NCBI GenBank assembly: GCA_022791355.1
Contig: JAAVYX010000053.1
Location: forward strand, 1 to 13,463
Source: Clostridiales bacterium
GTDB lineage: Bacteria; Bacillota; Clostridia; Oscillospirales; Acutalibacteraceae
DNA length: 13,463 bases
Direction of reading: 5' to 3'
This document shows, piece after piece, positions 1 to 6,500 of the stretch. Positions within the stretch are counted from its first letter, which is position 1, and the number at the start of each line of letters is the position of its first letter. Position numbers and translations under genes: made by a program. A model generated the notes under the pieces. That model saw only the letters and a list, made by a program, of their open reading frames with translations, was not told the origin of the DNA and did no database searches.

Positions 1-1
1 C

Positions 2-442
2 ATCACCATCACCGCCTCCACCAACATGTCCAAGGAGGACATCGACAAGGCGGTCAAGGATGCTGAGCAGTACGCCGCCGAGGACAAGAAGCGCCGGGAG
101 GCTGTGGACGTGCGCAACGGCGCCGACCAGATGGTATATCAGACCGAGAAGACCCTCACCGACATGGGCGACAAGCTGTCCGAGGAAGAAAAGAAGGATA
201 TCCAGGCCGGTATCGACTCCCTGAAGGAGGCCCTCAAGGGCGAGGATCTGGAGAAGATCAAGGCCGAGGAGGAGGCTTTGCAGAAGAAGGTTTACGCCGT
301 CTCCGAGAAGCTGTACAAGGCCGCGGCCGAGGCCCAAGCGCAGGCCCAGACCGAGGGCGGCGAAAACGCCGGGGCGGCCCCCGAGGGCGAGCCCAACGTC
401 TACGAGGCCGACTTCAAGGACGCCGACGAGGACAAGAAATAA
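2..442 (+). CDS. dnaK: DnaK (Hsp70) chaperone, C-terminal part only
   Basis: This is the 3' end of dnaK; the 5' part lies outside the window. The frame is open from base 2 (reads ITITASTNMSKEDID...) to the TAA at 440-442, so it does not start at the internal ATG at 26. What is visible is the end of the beta substrate-binding domain (ITITAS), then the alpha-helical lid rich in Lys and Glu, an Ala/Gln/Gly-rich linker, and the acidic tail (EADFKDADEDKK) that resembles the EEVD-like DnaK terminus. DnaK is the cytoplasmic ATP-driven Hsp70 that folds and protects unfolded proteins with DnaJ and GrpE. dnaJ follows about 370 bases downstream on the same strand, the usual Firmicute order. The spacer is longer than usual because a repeat element sits in it. 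Confidence 0.96.
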   Translation: MTITASTNMSKEDIDKAVKDAEQYAAEDKKRREAVDVRNGADQMVYQTEKTLTDMGDKLSEEEKKDIQAGIDSLKEALKGEDLEKIKAEEEALQKKVYAVSEKLYKAAAEAQAQAQTEGGENAGAAPEGEPNVYEADFKDADEDKK

Positions 443-455
443 TCAATTTTCATGG

Positions 456-507
456 GCCCGGGCCGTTCTCGCGGCCCGGGCTGGCCCCTCTTTTCAAAGG
501 AGGGGCC
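456..507 (+). terminator. Tandem hairpins after dnaK
   Basis: Two GC-rich hairpins follow the dnaK stop. The first pairs 456-464 with 473-481 (GCCCGGGCC/GGCCCGGGC). The second pairs 483-490 with 500-507 (GGCCCCTC/GAGGGGCC). Neither is followed by a clear T-run, so they may end or attenuate transcription or protect the 3' end of the mRNA rather than act as classic intrinsic terminators. A smaller hairpin (ACCCG/CGGGT) lies near 533-546. Confidence 0.5.
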
Positions 508-615
508 TCCGGGGCTTTGACAAAAGGCCGGACCCGGTTTCGGGTACCTTTGACCCGGCGGACGGTGTTGTATGCAGGGGCAAGCGGCGATTGTAATTGT
601 GGGGGTAGGGCTTTG

Positions 616-731
616 GAGTCTGTTATAAAAAATCTCAATGATGTATACTTTGTCTTGCAAAGTAAAATTTTGCGAGGGGCTCGATGCCTCAAATGAAAAT
701 CTACATCATTTTGTGGTTTTCAAACAGACTT
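616..731. mobile_element. MITE-like element 1, between dnaK and dnaJ
   Basis: The 116-bp stretch begins GAGTCTGTTATAAAA and ends TTTTCAAACAGACTT, so it has imperfect terminal inverted repeats. The right end (GGTTTTCAAACAGACT) is the exact reverse complement of the left end of the element at 7615, which identifies it as a member of the same family in inverted orientation. Its interior differs from the two 161-162 bp copies and instead holds the double-hairpin unit also found inside the IS256 remnant at 6019-6077. Flanking bases are TTTG on both sides rather than a clean TA. It lengthens the dnaK-dnaJ spacer and may separate dnaJ from read-through of dnaK. Confidence 0.6.
637..710 (+). repeat. 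Double-hairpin small repeat, copy 1
   Basis: Arms AATGATGTA (637-645) and TACATCATT (702-710) are a perfect inverted repeat enclosing a unit with two internal hairpins: TACTTTG/CAAAGTA with a five-base loop, and a second around GAGGGGCTCGATGCCTC. The same unit, reverse-complemented and about 80 percent identical by eye, lies at 6019-6077 inside the IS256 transposase remnant. The unit is too small to code for protein. Two copies in unrelated contexts argue for a mobile or transposed repeat. Confidence 0.7.
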
Positions 732-813
732 TGGCCTGCCTTTTGTCAAAGCTTCGGAAGAGTTATAACCAAAGACGGGGCCGGAGGGTCCCGCATAGGA
801 GGAGCGTGAGACC

Positions 814-1977
814 TTGGCGGACAAAAAGGATTTTTACGAGGTGCTGGGCGTGGACCGCGGCGCCGGCGACGACGAAATTAAAAAGGCCTACCGAAAGCTG
901 GCCAAAAAGTATCATCCCGACTTAAACCCCGACAACAAGGAGGCCGAGAAGAGCTTCAAGGAGGTCAACGAGGCCTACGAGGTGCTTTCGGACAAGGAGA
1001 AGCGGGCGCGGTACGACCAGTTCGGCCACGCGGGCGTTGACCCCAGCTACGGCGCGGGCGGCGCGGGCGGTCCCTTTGGAGGCGGCTTCGGCGGCGGGTT
1101 CGACGTGGATTTGGGGGATATTTTCAGTTCCTTCTTCGGTGGGGGCTTCGGCGGCGGCCGGCAGAACCCCAACGCCCCCCGCAAGGGCGGCGACACCTCC
1201 ATTTCCCTAACCTTAAGCTTTGAGGAGGCGGCCAAGGGCTGCGCCAAATCGGTCAAGGCCACCCATATCGAGACCTGCGGCGACTGTCACGGCTCGGGGG
1301 CGGCGGCCGGTTCCACCCCCAAGACCTGCCCGGCCTGTCACGGTTCGGGACAGATCCGGGTCAACCAGCGCACCCCCTTCGGCACCATGCAGACCCAGCG
1401 TGTCTGCGACCAGTGCCGGGGTACGGGTAAGATCATCGACAATCCCTGCCGCGCCTGCGCCGGCAAGGGCCGGGTCCGCAGGACCTACGAGCGGGAGGTG
1501 GAGATTCCCGCCGGCATCGACGAGGGCCAGATTCTCAACGTCCGGGGAGCGGGCGACGCGGGGGTAAACGGCGGCCCGGCCGGCGATCTGCACATCCACA
1601 TTTCGGTGCGGCCTCATCCCATTTTCGAGCGGCGGGGCTACGACGTATACTGCGAGATTCCCATCACCTTCGCCCAGGCGGCCCTAGGGGCCGAGGTTAC
1701 GGTGCCCACCCTGGATGGAAAGGTCAAGTTTACCGTCCACGAGGGAACCCAGCCGGGAGACGAGTTCAAGCTGCGGGGCAAGGGTATTCAGCGGCTCAAC
1801 GCCGGCGGCCGGGGCGACCAGTACGTCAAGATGATGCTGGAGGTGCCCAAAAACCTTTCGGAAAAGCAGAAGGCGGCCCTCCGGGAGTTCGACAGCCAGA
1901 CCGGCGAGGGAAACTACAAGAAGCGCAAGGGCTTTTTCGATAAGCTAAAAGATTTTTTTGAGGACGATAAGAAGTAA
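814..1977 (+). CDS. dnaJ: DnaJ (Hsp40) co-chaperone
   Basis: The product is a full-length 387-residue type I DnaJ, which delivers unfolded clients to DnaK and stimulates its ATPase in the cytoplasm. Domains in order: J domain about 5-70 with the HPD motif at 34-36; Gly/Phe-rich linker about 79-116; four zinc-binding CxxCxGxG repeats starting at Cys155, Cys172, Cys198 and Cys212 (CGDCHGSG, CPACHGSG, CDQCRGTG, CRACAGKG); then the C-terminal substrate-binding and dimerisation domains. The start is a TTG at 814, chosen because AGGAGGAG at 797-804 sits nine bases upstream and the J domain begins at once. Base composition is GC-rich like dnaK. No CIRCE operator is visible in the spacer. The gene ends at a strong terminator, so it closes the chaperone cluster. 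Confidence 0.98.
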   Translation: MADKKDFYEVLGVDRGAGDDEIKKAYRKLAKKYHPDLNPDNKEAEKSFKEVNEAYEVLSDKEKRARYDQFGHAGVDPSYGAGGAGGPFGGGFGGGFDVDLGDIFSSFFGGGFGGGRQNPNAPRKGGDTSISLTLSFEEAAKGCAKSVKATHIETCGDCHGSGAAAGSTPKTCPACHGSGQIRVNQRTPFGTMQTQRVCDQCRGTGKIIDNPCRACAGKGRVRRTYEREVEIPAGIDEGQILNVRGAGDAGVNGGPAGDLHIHISVRPHPIFERRGYDVYCEIPITFAQAALGAEVTVPTLDGKVKFTVHEGTQPGDEFKLRGKGIQRLNAGGRGDQYVKMMLEVPKNLSEKQKAALREFDSQTGEGNYKKRKGFFDKLKDFFEDDKK

Positions 1978-1988
1978 AGAAGCGACAG

Positions 1989-2023
1989 ACAACCGCGCCG
2001 CATAAGCGGCGCGGTTGTGTTTT
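1989..2023 (+). terminator. Intrinsic terminator after dnaJ
   Basis: A perfect 13-bp GC-rich stem pairs 1989-2001 with 2006-2018 around the loop ATAA, followed by GTTTTA. It lies 12 bases after the dnaJ stop. Confidence 0.9.
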
Positions 2024-2051
2024 ATGCGTAGCTCCAATTTTATATCGGTAT

Positions 2052-2080
2052 TTGTCGAAAAATATACTTTATTGTAAATA
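2052..2080 (+). promoter_or_regulatory. Possible promoter upstream of the protease ORF
   Basis: TTGTCG (2052-2057) and TAAATA (2075-2080) are spaced 17 bases apart in an AT-rich stretch between the dnaJ terminator and the next ORF. The match to a housekeeping sigma promoter is moderate, and such matches are common in AT-rich DNA. Confidence 0.3.
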
Positions 2081-2115
2081 AATTTTTGTTGCTAAAATAA
2101 TTATCTTATAGTATT

Positions 2116-2532
2116 ATGAATATGGATAAAATAAATAATTGGGTTTATACGACCGACAACTATCCTTATTATACGACTTCCATTTCTTTTCGTGAAACAT
2201 CGACAAAATCCAGCGCAACAATAGAGTTTCATAACACATCTGATAAAGATCTATATGCCTACGCTTATACGAACCTTCGGCTATATAGGGAGTATGTCTC
2301 GCCTGCTGAAAAAAACTGGGGCTGGGCAGAGGTATACTCCAATCAGTGGAGGATGGAACTATTCAATATGAGCAAAAACGACGTGATCGGTACCTTCGGT
2401 CATGAAATCGGGCATACCATGGGATTGGCCCATTGTCACGATACAAGGAGAATTATGAGCCTGTACGACGACGGCCGGGCGACCTACCAGCCCCACGTTT
2501 ACGACTGTCAGACCGTGAATCATTTATATTAG
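2116..2532 (+). CDS. Short metzincin (matrixin-like) zinc protease, probably 5'-truncated
   Basis: The 138-residue product carries HEIGHTMGLAH at 96-106, the HExxHxxGxxH zinc-binding motif of metzincins with catalytic Glu97, followed by RRIM with Met114 as the likely Met-turn. Families with this motif are usually secreted and longer, with a signal peptide. Here there is neither a signal peptide nor a ribosome binding site before the ATG at 2116, and an in-frame TAA at 2098-2100 blocks extension. The N-terminal part seen (NNWVYTTDNYP) resembles the interior of small clostridial matrixin-like proteins, so the 5' end is probably lost and expression is doubtful. The lipoprotein gene begins 13 bases after its stop. 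Codon use is more AT-rich than in dnaJ, particularly in the first half. Certain: zinc motif. Inferred: truncation. Confidence 0.7.
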   Translation: MNMDKINNWVYTTDNYPYYTTSISFRETSTKSSATIEFHNTSDKDLYAYAYTNLRLYREYVSPAEKNWGWAEVYSNQWRMELFNMSKNDVIGTFGHEIGHTMGLAHCHDTRRIMSLYDDGRATYQPHVYDCQTVNHLY

Positions 2533-2545
2533 GAGGGAAAAGGTT

Positions 2546-3316
2546 ATGAAGCAAAAAATTTATGCGATGGGAATGGCGGCCGCGCTGCTGTTTTCTCTGG
2601 CGGCCTGCGGGAACGCCGGCAAAGACGCCGGTCAGCTTTCCTCCTCCGGCCGTCCGCCGCAGGACAGCAGCGTCCGGCTGGAAAATCCGGTCTCCCTGGA
2701 GGGAAAGAAGGTTGAAACGGTTCAAACCCTTGCGGAGCCCTTTTCCACCTACTCGGAGTTTTCCAAATTTGAAACCGAAACGGTTTCGGTGGTCCGCGGC
2801 GTGGTTACCGACGTCGAATACTTCGCCCGCGGGAAAAACGCTTTTACCAAAATGGATTTGGACATTTCAGAAAGCGTCCTGGGGGATTTTGTGAAGGGCG
2901 ACACAATCAGCGTGTATAAGTGGGGCGGGTACATTCCGCTCTCGGTCTCAAACCCGGATATTCAGGAGCGTTTTCCGGAAATCACCGATGAAGAGCTGGA
3001 GAACACCGTTGTGGACATGCGCATCGACGGAGATCCGCACCCTGTGGCGGGACAGGATATCGTCGTATTTCTGGCCGCCGTCAATCCGGAAAACCAGATG
3101 TATTCGATCGTAGGCGGTCACTATGGCCAGTTTACCAACGATGGAACCGATCAGTTTACCCGGCATTTAGAGCAAACGGGCAGCACAGACCAAACGACCG
3201 GCTATGCCCTTACCGGCCAGCCGGAAATCGACCGCTCTCAAATGACCGGTACCAACCGGGCTTTCACCTTTGAACAGCTGAAAGCGGAGACGCTGGAAGC
3301 CTTAAGCAAATCGTAA
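2546..3316 (+). CDS. Predicted lipoprotein of unknown function
   Basis: The 256-residue product starts with a lipoprotein signal peptide: basic MKQK, a hydrophobic stretch, and lipobox LAAC ending at Cys21, followed by Gly. It should be lipid-anchored on the outer face of the cell membrane. The mature part is soluble and acidic, with beta-strand-like segments around 80-135 (VVRGVVTDVEY, GDTISVYKWGGY) and 168-192 (GQDIVVFLAAVN, YSIVGGHYGQF). I do not recognise a named family. AGGAGGGAAAAGG directly upstream is a strong ribosome binding site for the ATG at 2546. It lies 13 bases downstream of the metalloprotease-like ORF, so the two were probably co-transcribed, and a partner or inhibitor role for the protease is conceivable but unproven. 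A terminator follows immediately. Confidence 0.85.
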   Translation: MKQKIYAMGMAAALLFSLAACGNAGKDAGQLSSSGRPPQDSSVRLENPVSLEGKKVETVQTLAEPFSTYSEFSKFETETVSVVRGVVTDVEYFARGKNAFTKMDLDISESVLGDFVKGDTISVYKWGGYIPLSVSNPDIQERFPEITDEELENTVVDMRIDGDPHPVAGQDIVVFLAAVNPENQMYSIVGGHYGQFTNDGTDQFTRHLEQTGSTDQTTGYALTGQPEIDRSQMTGTNRAFTFEQLKAETLEALSKS

Positions 3317-3319
3317 TGC

Positions 3320-3354
3320 AGAAAGACCACGGTCATACGGACCGTGGTCTTTCT
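3320..3354 (+). terminator. Intrinsic terminator after the lipoprotein gene
   Basis: A perfect 15-bp stem pairs 3320-3334 with 3340-3354 around the loop ATACG, and the 3' arm ends TCTTTCT followed by ATTTG. It starts four bases after the stop codon. Confidence 0.88.
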
Positions 3355-3410
3355 ATTTGCCCTACCGCTTGACCCGGCCTGGTTTTCTAGATGAATCAAA
3401 AATCGCAGGT

Positions 3411-3437
3411 GCGCCGCTATATGCGGCGCGTTTGTTT
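3411..3437 (+). terminator. Second terminator-like hairpin
   Basis: GCGCCGC (3411-3417) pairs with GCGGCGC (3423-3429) around TATAT and is followed by GTTTGTTTTTA. No gene lies between it and the previous terminator, so it may be a back-up terminator or the remnant of a lost gene. Confidence 0.65.
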
Positions 3438-3444
3438 TTATAGG

Positions 3445-3488
3445 TTGCCAAAGGCAATCTGTAAAATTATTATCTCACAGTGAGATAA
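3445..3488 (+). promoter_or_regulatory. Promoter and operator palindrome of the XRE gene pair
   Basis: TTGCCA (3445-3450) and TATTAT (3468-3473) are 17 bases apart, a good sigma-A promoter. The perfect palindrome TTATCTCA-CAG-TGAGATAA (3470-3488) covers the -10 region and start site, where a bound repressor would block transcription. A second small palindrome, TTGCC-AAA-GGCAA (3445-3457), covers the -35 box. The layout suggests autoregulation by one of the downstream XRE proteins (inference). Confidence 0.6.
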
Positions 3489-3540
3489 AATCCAATATTT
3501 ATTTATAAATATGGTATGCTGTCTTATGAGAAAAAGCATA

Positions 3541-3569
3541 GGGATTTGACTATTCTCATGTCAAATCCC
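3541..3569 (+). repeat. Perfect inverted repeat in the XRE leader
   Basis: GGGATTTGAC (3541-3550) and GTCAAATCCC (3560-3569) form a perfect 10-bp inverted repeat with a nine-base loop. There is no T-run after it, so it is more likely a second operator or a leader hairpin than a terminator. It also contains TTGACT (3546-3551). A TATAAT (3591-3596) follows but lies too near the ribosome binding site for a normal promoter. Confidence 0.55.
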
Positions 3570-3612
3570 AGTATAACCAAAAGCATTTGCTATAATAAAG
3601 GCGGTGATCAAA

Positions 3613-3834
3613 ATGACAAAGGAACGAATCAAAGGACTGCGAGAGGACAGAGACCTAACCCAACAACAGATAGCGGATATGCTGCATATCAGCCGCAGCG
3701 TCTATTCAAACTACGAAAATGGCTATACTCCTTTTCCCACCGATATTCTAATTCAGCTGTCCCGCATATATAGTACCAGCATCGATTATCTGCTGGAACA
3801 GACGGATAATCCCGATTCCTATAGAGAGTTTTGA
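3613..3834 (+). CDS. XRE-family (Cro/C1-type) transcriptional regulator
   Basis: The 73-residue product is almost entirely one helix-turn-helix domain of the phage-repressor type: IKGLREDRDLTQQQIADMLHISRSVYSNYENG, with the LTQQQIADML scaffold helix and the SRSVYSNYE recognition region. The tail (IDYLLEQTDNP) is typical of minimal XRE proteins that dimerise through short C-terminal helices. I chose the ATG at 3613, because AAAGGCGG (3597-3604) sits eight bases before it; a GTG at 3604 is an alternative that overlaps the binding site. A second XRE gene follows 12 bases downstream. The promoter palindrome suggests it represses its own operon. It is cytoplasmic and DNA-binding; its targets are unknown. 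Confidence 0.9.
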   Translation: MTKERIKGLREDRDLTQQQIADMLHISRSVYSNYENGYTPFPTDILIQLSRIYSTSIDYLLEQTDNPDSYREF

Positions 3835-3846
3835 GGAGGAATACAT

Positions 3847-4113
3847 ATGAATCAAAATAAGCAAAACCCGCCCATCAGTCCTATGCTCAGCGAAAAGCTT
3901 GCCAACCTATGCGCCAACATCAAAGGCCTGCGCCTGCAATCCGGTTTGACGCAGCGGGAGCTGTCGGAACGCCTCTCTATTCCCCTATCCCTGCTGGAGG
4001 AAGCTGAAAGAGGGATTCTGTCAGACGGCTTTACTTCCACTTATCTGGTTTCGATCAGCAGTTTTTTCCATATTCCCATTGACCGTTTATTTGTAAAGTT
4101 TTTGGAAGCGTGA
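3847..4113 (+). CDS. Second XRE-family regulator, divergent
   Basis: The 88-residue product has a helix-turn-helix at about 22-60 (IKGLRLQSGLTQRELSERL) followed by SIPLSLLEEAERG, which keeps the XRE pattern but departs from the usual recognition helix (SxxxSxYExG). The C-terminal part (YLVSISSFFHIPIDRLF) matches the end of the fold. The ATG at 3847 has GAGGAGGA at 3832-3839, which overlaps the upstream stop codon, so the two genes are surely co-transcribed. The stop codon lies inside the first arm of the terminator. Two small XRE genes in tandem recall prophage or integrative-element control modules, but no integrase or phage gene lies beside them. Confidence 0.85.
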   Translation: MNQNKQNPPISPMLSEKLANLCANIKGLRLQSGLTQRELSERLSIPLSLLEEAERGILSDGFTSTYLVSISSFFHIPIDRLFVKFLEA

Positions 4114-4162
4114 AAAGAACCGCCATAAAATGCAGGAAACTGCATTTTATGGCGGTTCTTTT
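4113..4162. terminator. Bidirectional 23-bp terminator
   Basis: A perfect 23-bp stem pairs 4113-4135 with 4140-4162 around a GAAA loop. The ends read TTCTTTT on both strands, so it can end the XRE operon on the plus strand and the convergent sirtuin gene on the minus strand. It overlaps the last base of the XRE stop codon. Confidence 0.93.
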
Positions 4163-4192
4163 ATCCTATGTTATAAAGGCCCCTCCCCTGCC

Positions 4193-4912
4193 CTACAGCG
4201 CGCCCAGCGTCCGGCCGATACTATCCTGTATGAGCAGGCCAGCGGCGTTATCCATGGGGGTCGGGGACTTATTGATAACAACCAGACGCCGCCCGTCGAA
4301 CAAGCGCACCAGTCCCGCCGCCGGGTAGACGGCCAGGGAGGTGCCGCCGATGACGAGCAGGTCGGCGGCGGCGATGGCCCGGGAGGCTTCCCCCGTCACC
4401 CGCTGGTCCAGCGGCTCCTCGTAGAGCACCACGTCGGGCTTGACGATGCCGCCGCAGGCGCACCGGGGAATCCCGCCGGCCGCCTGGATATGGGACAGGG
4501 GGTATTCCCTGCCGCAGTCCATACACCGGTTGCGCCAGACCGAGCCGTGGAGCTCCAGAACCCGTTTGCTCCCGGCCGCCTGGTGCAGCCCGTCTATATT
4601 CTGGGTGATAACGGCCGACAGCCGCCCCTCCGCTTCCCAGCGGGCCAGGGTCAGATGGGCGGGGTTGGGCCGCGCGTCGGGATGCAGCAGCTTCTGCCGG
4701 TAAAACCGGAAAAATTCGGCCGGGTCCGCGTCGAAAAAGGAGCGGCTCAGGATGGTCTCAGGCGGGTAGGCGTACTGCTGTTGATACAGCCCGTCCACGC
4801 TGCGAAAGTCGGGTATGCCGCTTTCGGTAGACACCCCCGCGCCCCCGAAAAAGACGATACGCTGACTTTCCGCCACCCACTGCCGCAGGGTTTCCAGCTT
4901 ATCCAAAATCAT
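4193..4912 (-). CDS. cobB: Sir2-family NAD-dependent protein deacylase (sirtuin)
   Basis: The 239-residue product removes acyl groups from lysines using NAD, releasing nicotinamide and O-acyl-ADP-ribose, in the cytoplasm. Visible motifs: GAGVSTESGIPDFRS (24-38) for NAD binding, QNIDGLHQAAG (104-114), catalytic His122 in LHGS, a zinc ribbon with Cys130, Cys133, Cys151 and Cys153, and GTSL (190-193). The length fits bacterial class U or III sirtuins. The start is taken as the ATG at 4912: it gives a normal N-terminus, and AAGGA lies eight bases upstream; an open extension to 4960 has no sirtuin-like residues. It is transcribed convergently with the XRE pair and lies 91 bases after the membrane protein gene. 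The symbol cobB is the usual bacterial name; the substrate class cannot be read from sequence. Confidence 0.95.
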   Translation of the reverse strand: MILDKLETLRQWVAESQRIVFFGGAGVSTESGIPDFRSVDGLYQQQYAYPPETILSRSFFDADPAEFFRFYRQKLLHPDARPNPAHLTLARWEAEGRLSAVITQNIDGLHQAAGSKRVLELHGSVWRNRCMDCGREYPLSHIQAAGGIPRCACGGIVKPDVVLYEEPLDQRVTGEASRAIAAADLLVIGGTSLAVYPAAGLVRLFDGRRLVVINKSPTPMDNAAGLLIQDSIGRTLGAL

Positions 4913-4925
4913 CGCCTCCATCCTT

Positions 4926-4954
4926 ATCATACTGCCCGGGCGGCCGGTTGGCAA
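4926..4954 (-). promoter_or_regulatory. Possible sirtuin promoter
   Basis: On the minus strand TTGCCA (4954-4949) and TATGAT (4931-4926) are 17 bases apart just upstream of the sirtuin start. The predicted transcript start would leave a leader of only about seven bases, which is unusually short, so this is tentative. Without it the sirtuin would be read from the membrane protein promoter. Confidence 0.35.
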
Positions 4955-5003
4955 GTCCAAAGCCGGCGGAATGGCAGGTCACGGTGCATAACAGCGAACG
5001 CGC

Positions 5004-5777
5004 TTATATCCGGCCGTCTTCGGCTTCCTTTCGCTTTTGGTTACGGGACCGGCCCGCGCCGTACAGCAAACCCGCCGCGGCAAGCAGGACGGCAAAGGTC
5101 ATCATGTCCCACACGTCGCAAAGCGGCTCCCCGATGCTGCCGTGCAGATAAAGGTTGACGGCCATGTGAAGGGGGATGGCCAACAGAAGCAGCAGAGCGC
5201 AGGCCGTCCATTTATTCTGTATTTTCACCAGCAGCAGGAAGGCCAGCCAGAGGTAAAGGAGGCCCGCGCAGGAGGCGAAAAGGCCAATGGAGAGGACCGC
5301 TCCGCCGTCGCCGATAATAAGATGAAGTATATACAAAAAGGGGTAGGTCAAAAGGGCGGCCGCCGTCAGGGCCCAAAGCAGGCCGCGCCGGGGCAGCAGA
5401 AGGGCGGGCAGGGTCACGGCACAGACTAAGAGGGCCGAGGCCATGGGGATGCGGGACCAGGTAAAGGAACCGTTTATGGCCAAGTCCACGATGGAGCAGG
5501 CCAGCAGTCCCAGCGCCAAAAGGGCTGGCAGAAGCAAGGCGCACAGCCGCCGTACCCGGCCCGGGCGGTCTGGCCGGGCCGCGCCGTCACGCTCCGGGGC
5601 GGCCGTCGGGGCGGAGCCGGGGCCGGCCGGGACCGTCTGGCCGCTCGGCAGCTTCTGGATATCCTGTTTCTGCCGATCAATGCTCTGCGGGGAATTATCA
5701 TGGTCATGCCTCAGAAAATCGGGCTGGTCGATAAATTCATCATCTATTTTATATTCGGGTGTTTTCCCTTTGCCCAT
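5004..5777 (-). CDS. Six-helix integral membrane protein of unknown function
   Basis: The 257-residue product has a hydrophilic N-terminus of about 75 residues (acidic, His/Asp-rich near 13-27, then Pro/Gly/Ala-rich) followed by about six transmembrane segments near 76-100, 109-129, 132-153, 158-184, 190-211 and 221-241, and a basic tail (GRSRNQKRKEAEDGRI). No catalytic motif is visible. The segment INGSFTWSRIPMASALL recalls unnamed clostridial membrane proteins in which a conserved Trp-Ser precedes a helix, but I cannot name the family with confidence. AGAGGA lies seven bases before the ATG at 5777. The IS256 remnant ends only 17 bases upstream, so the native promoter has probably been displaced. 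Its place before the sirtuin gene suggests possible co-transcription. Confidence 0.8.
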   Translation of the reverse strand: MGKGKTPEYKIDDEFIDQPDFLRHDHDNSPQSIDRQKQDIQKLPSGQTVPAGPGSAPTAAPERDGAARPDRPGRVRRLCALLLPALLALGLLACSIVDLAINGSFTWSRIPMASALLVCAVTLPALLLPRRGLLWALTAAALLTYPFLYILHLIIGDGGAVLSIGLFASCAGLLYLWLAFLLLVKIQNKWTACALLLLLAIPLHMAVNLYLHGSIGEPLCDVWDMMTFAVLLAAAGLLYGAGRSRNQKRKEAEDGRI

Positions 5778-6018
5778 TGTATTTCCTCTTCTCTTAAAAA
5801 TTTTTGTATTTCAGTATGCGCTTTTGGAACTTATCATTCATCGAAAGCTGGTTTCTGACCAGTGCCCAGTTAGATACCGGGCGCCCGTTCCATTTCTTAT
5901 ACAGTTCGGTAATCCTTAGATATAAGGCTTTCAGAACCGCGTCCTCACTGGGGAAGGAACCTTTCTTTGTCACTTTCCTAAAAATGGAATTGACAGGTTC
6001 TATGGCATTTGTGGTATA

Positions 6019-6077
6019 AATTTTCGCTCGGGGCATCGAGCCCCTCACAAAAATGTTACTTTGCAAGGCAAAGTATA
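6019..6077 (-). mobile_element. 59-bp insertion in the transposase remnant (double-hairpin repeat, copy 2)
   Basis: The 59 bases are flanked by the direct repeat GTATA (6014-6018 and 6073-6077). Removing them joins the codons to read RKVMYTTNAIEP, the normal IS256 sequence, so the borders and the 5-bp target duplication are well fixed. Inside are two hairpins: TACTTTG/CAAAGTA with loop CAAGG or CCTTG depending on strand, and GGGGC/GCCCC around a five-base loop. It matches the unit at 637-710 in inverted orientation. It encodes nothing and has no obvious terminal inverted repeats, so how it moves is unclear. Confidence 0.8.
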
Positions 6078-6500
6078 CATTACCTTTCGTACGGCGCTTG
6101 CGTAATTATATAGCTGTTCCACATGCGCCCAGTCGCGGATCCATATGTCGACTCCTCCTGGATACTGGCTCTATGCCTGTTTAAACCTTTCAAACTCCGC
6201 CTCTGCCGGGCTGCACCGTACACCTTCTTTAACGGGGCGGTAGATGTCTTGTAGTCTTTGGAGAGTATGCATTGACGGAATTACGGATCAGGCGCATGAT
6301 GCATCCCTGGGCAGTCACATCTTTAAAAATGGATTTTGCCCCTTCCTCCAGCCCCGACACGCCGTCCATGCTGATAAAAAGGATGTCTTCCATACCTCGG
6401 CTCTTCATCTCGTCAAACAGCTGCATCCAGTAGCGCTTTCCCTCTGCTTCTCCGACCCAGATTCCAAGGATGTCTTTGAACCCATTTACATCATACCCCA

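Noticed and set aside
1213..1617. ORFs antisense to and overlapping dnaJ
   Set aside because: They are shadows of the GC-rich zinc-finger region of dnaJ.
3445..4162. Toxin-antitoxin or prophage module
   Set aside because: Both small proteins are XRE-like DNA-binding proteins; no toxin, integrase or phage gene adjoins them.
4130..5158. Long plus-strand ORF of 342 codons
   Set aside because: It lies antisense to the sirtuin, which has all family motifs; its translation is low-complexity Gly/Pro/Arg text typical of GC-rich antisense frames and there is no ribosome binding site.
5443..5919. Plus-strand ORF spanning the membrane gene start and IS256 end
   Set aside because: It crosses two unrelated minus-strand genes and resembles neither a family nor a signal-bearing small protein.
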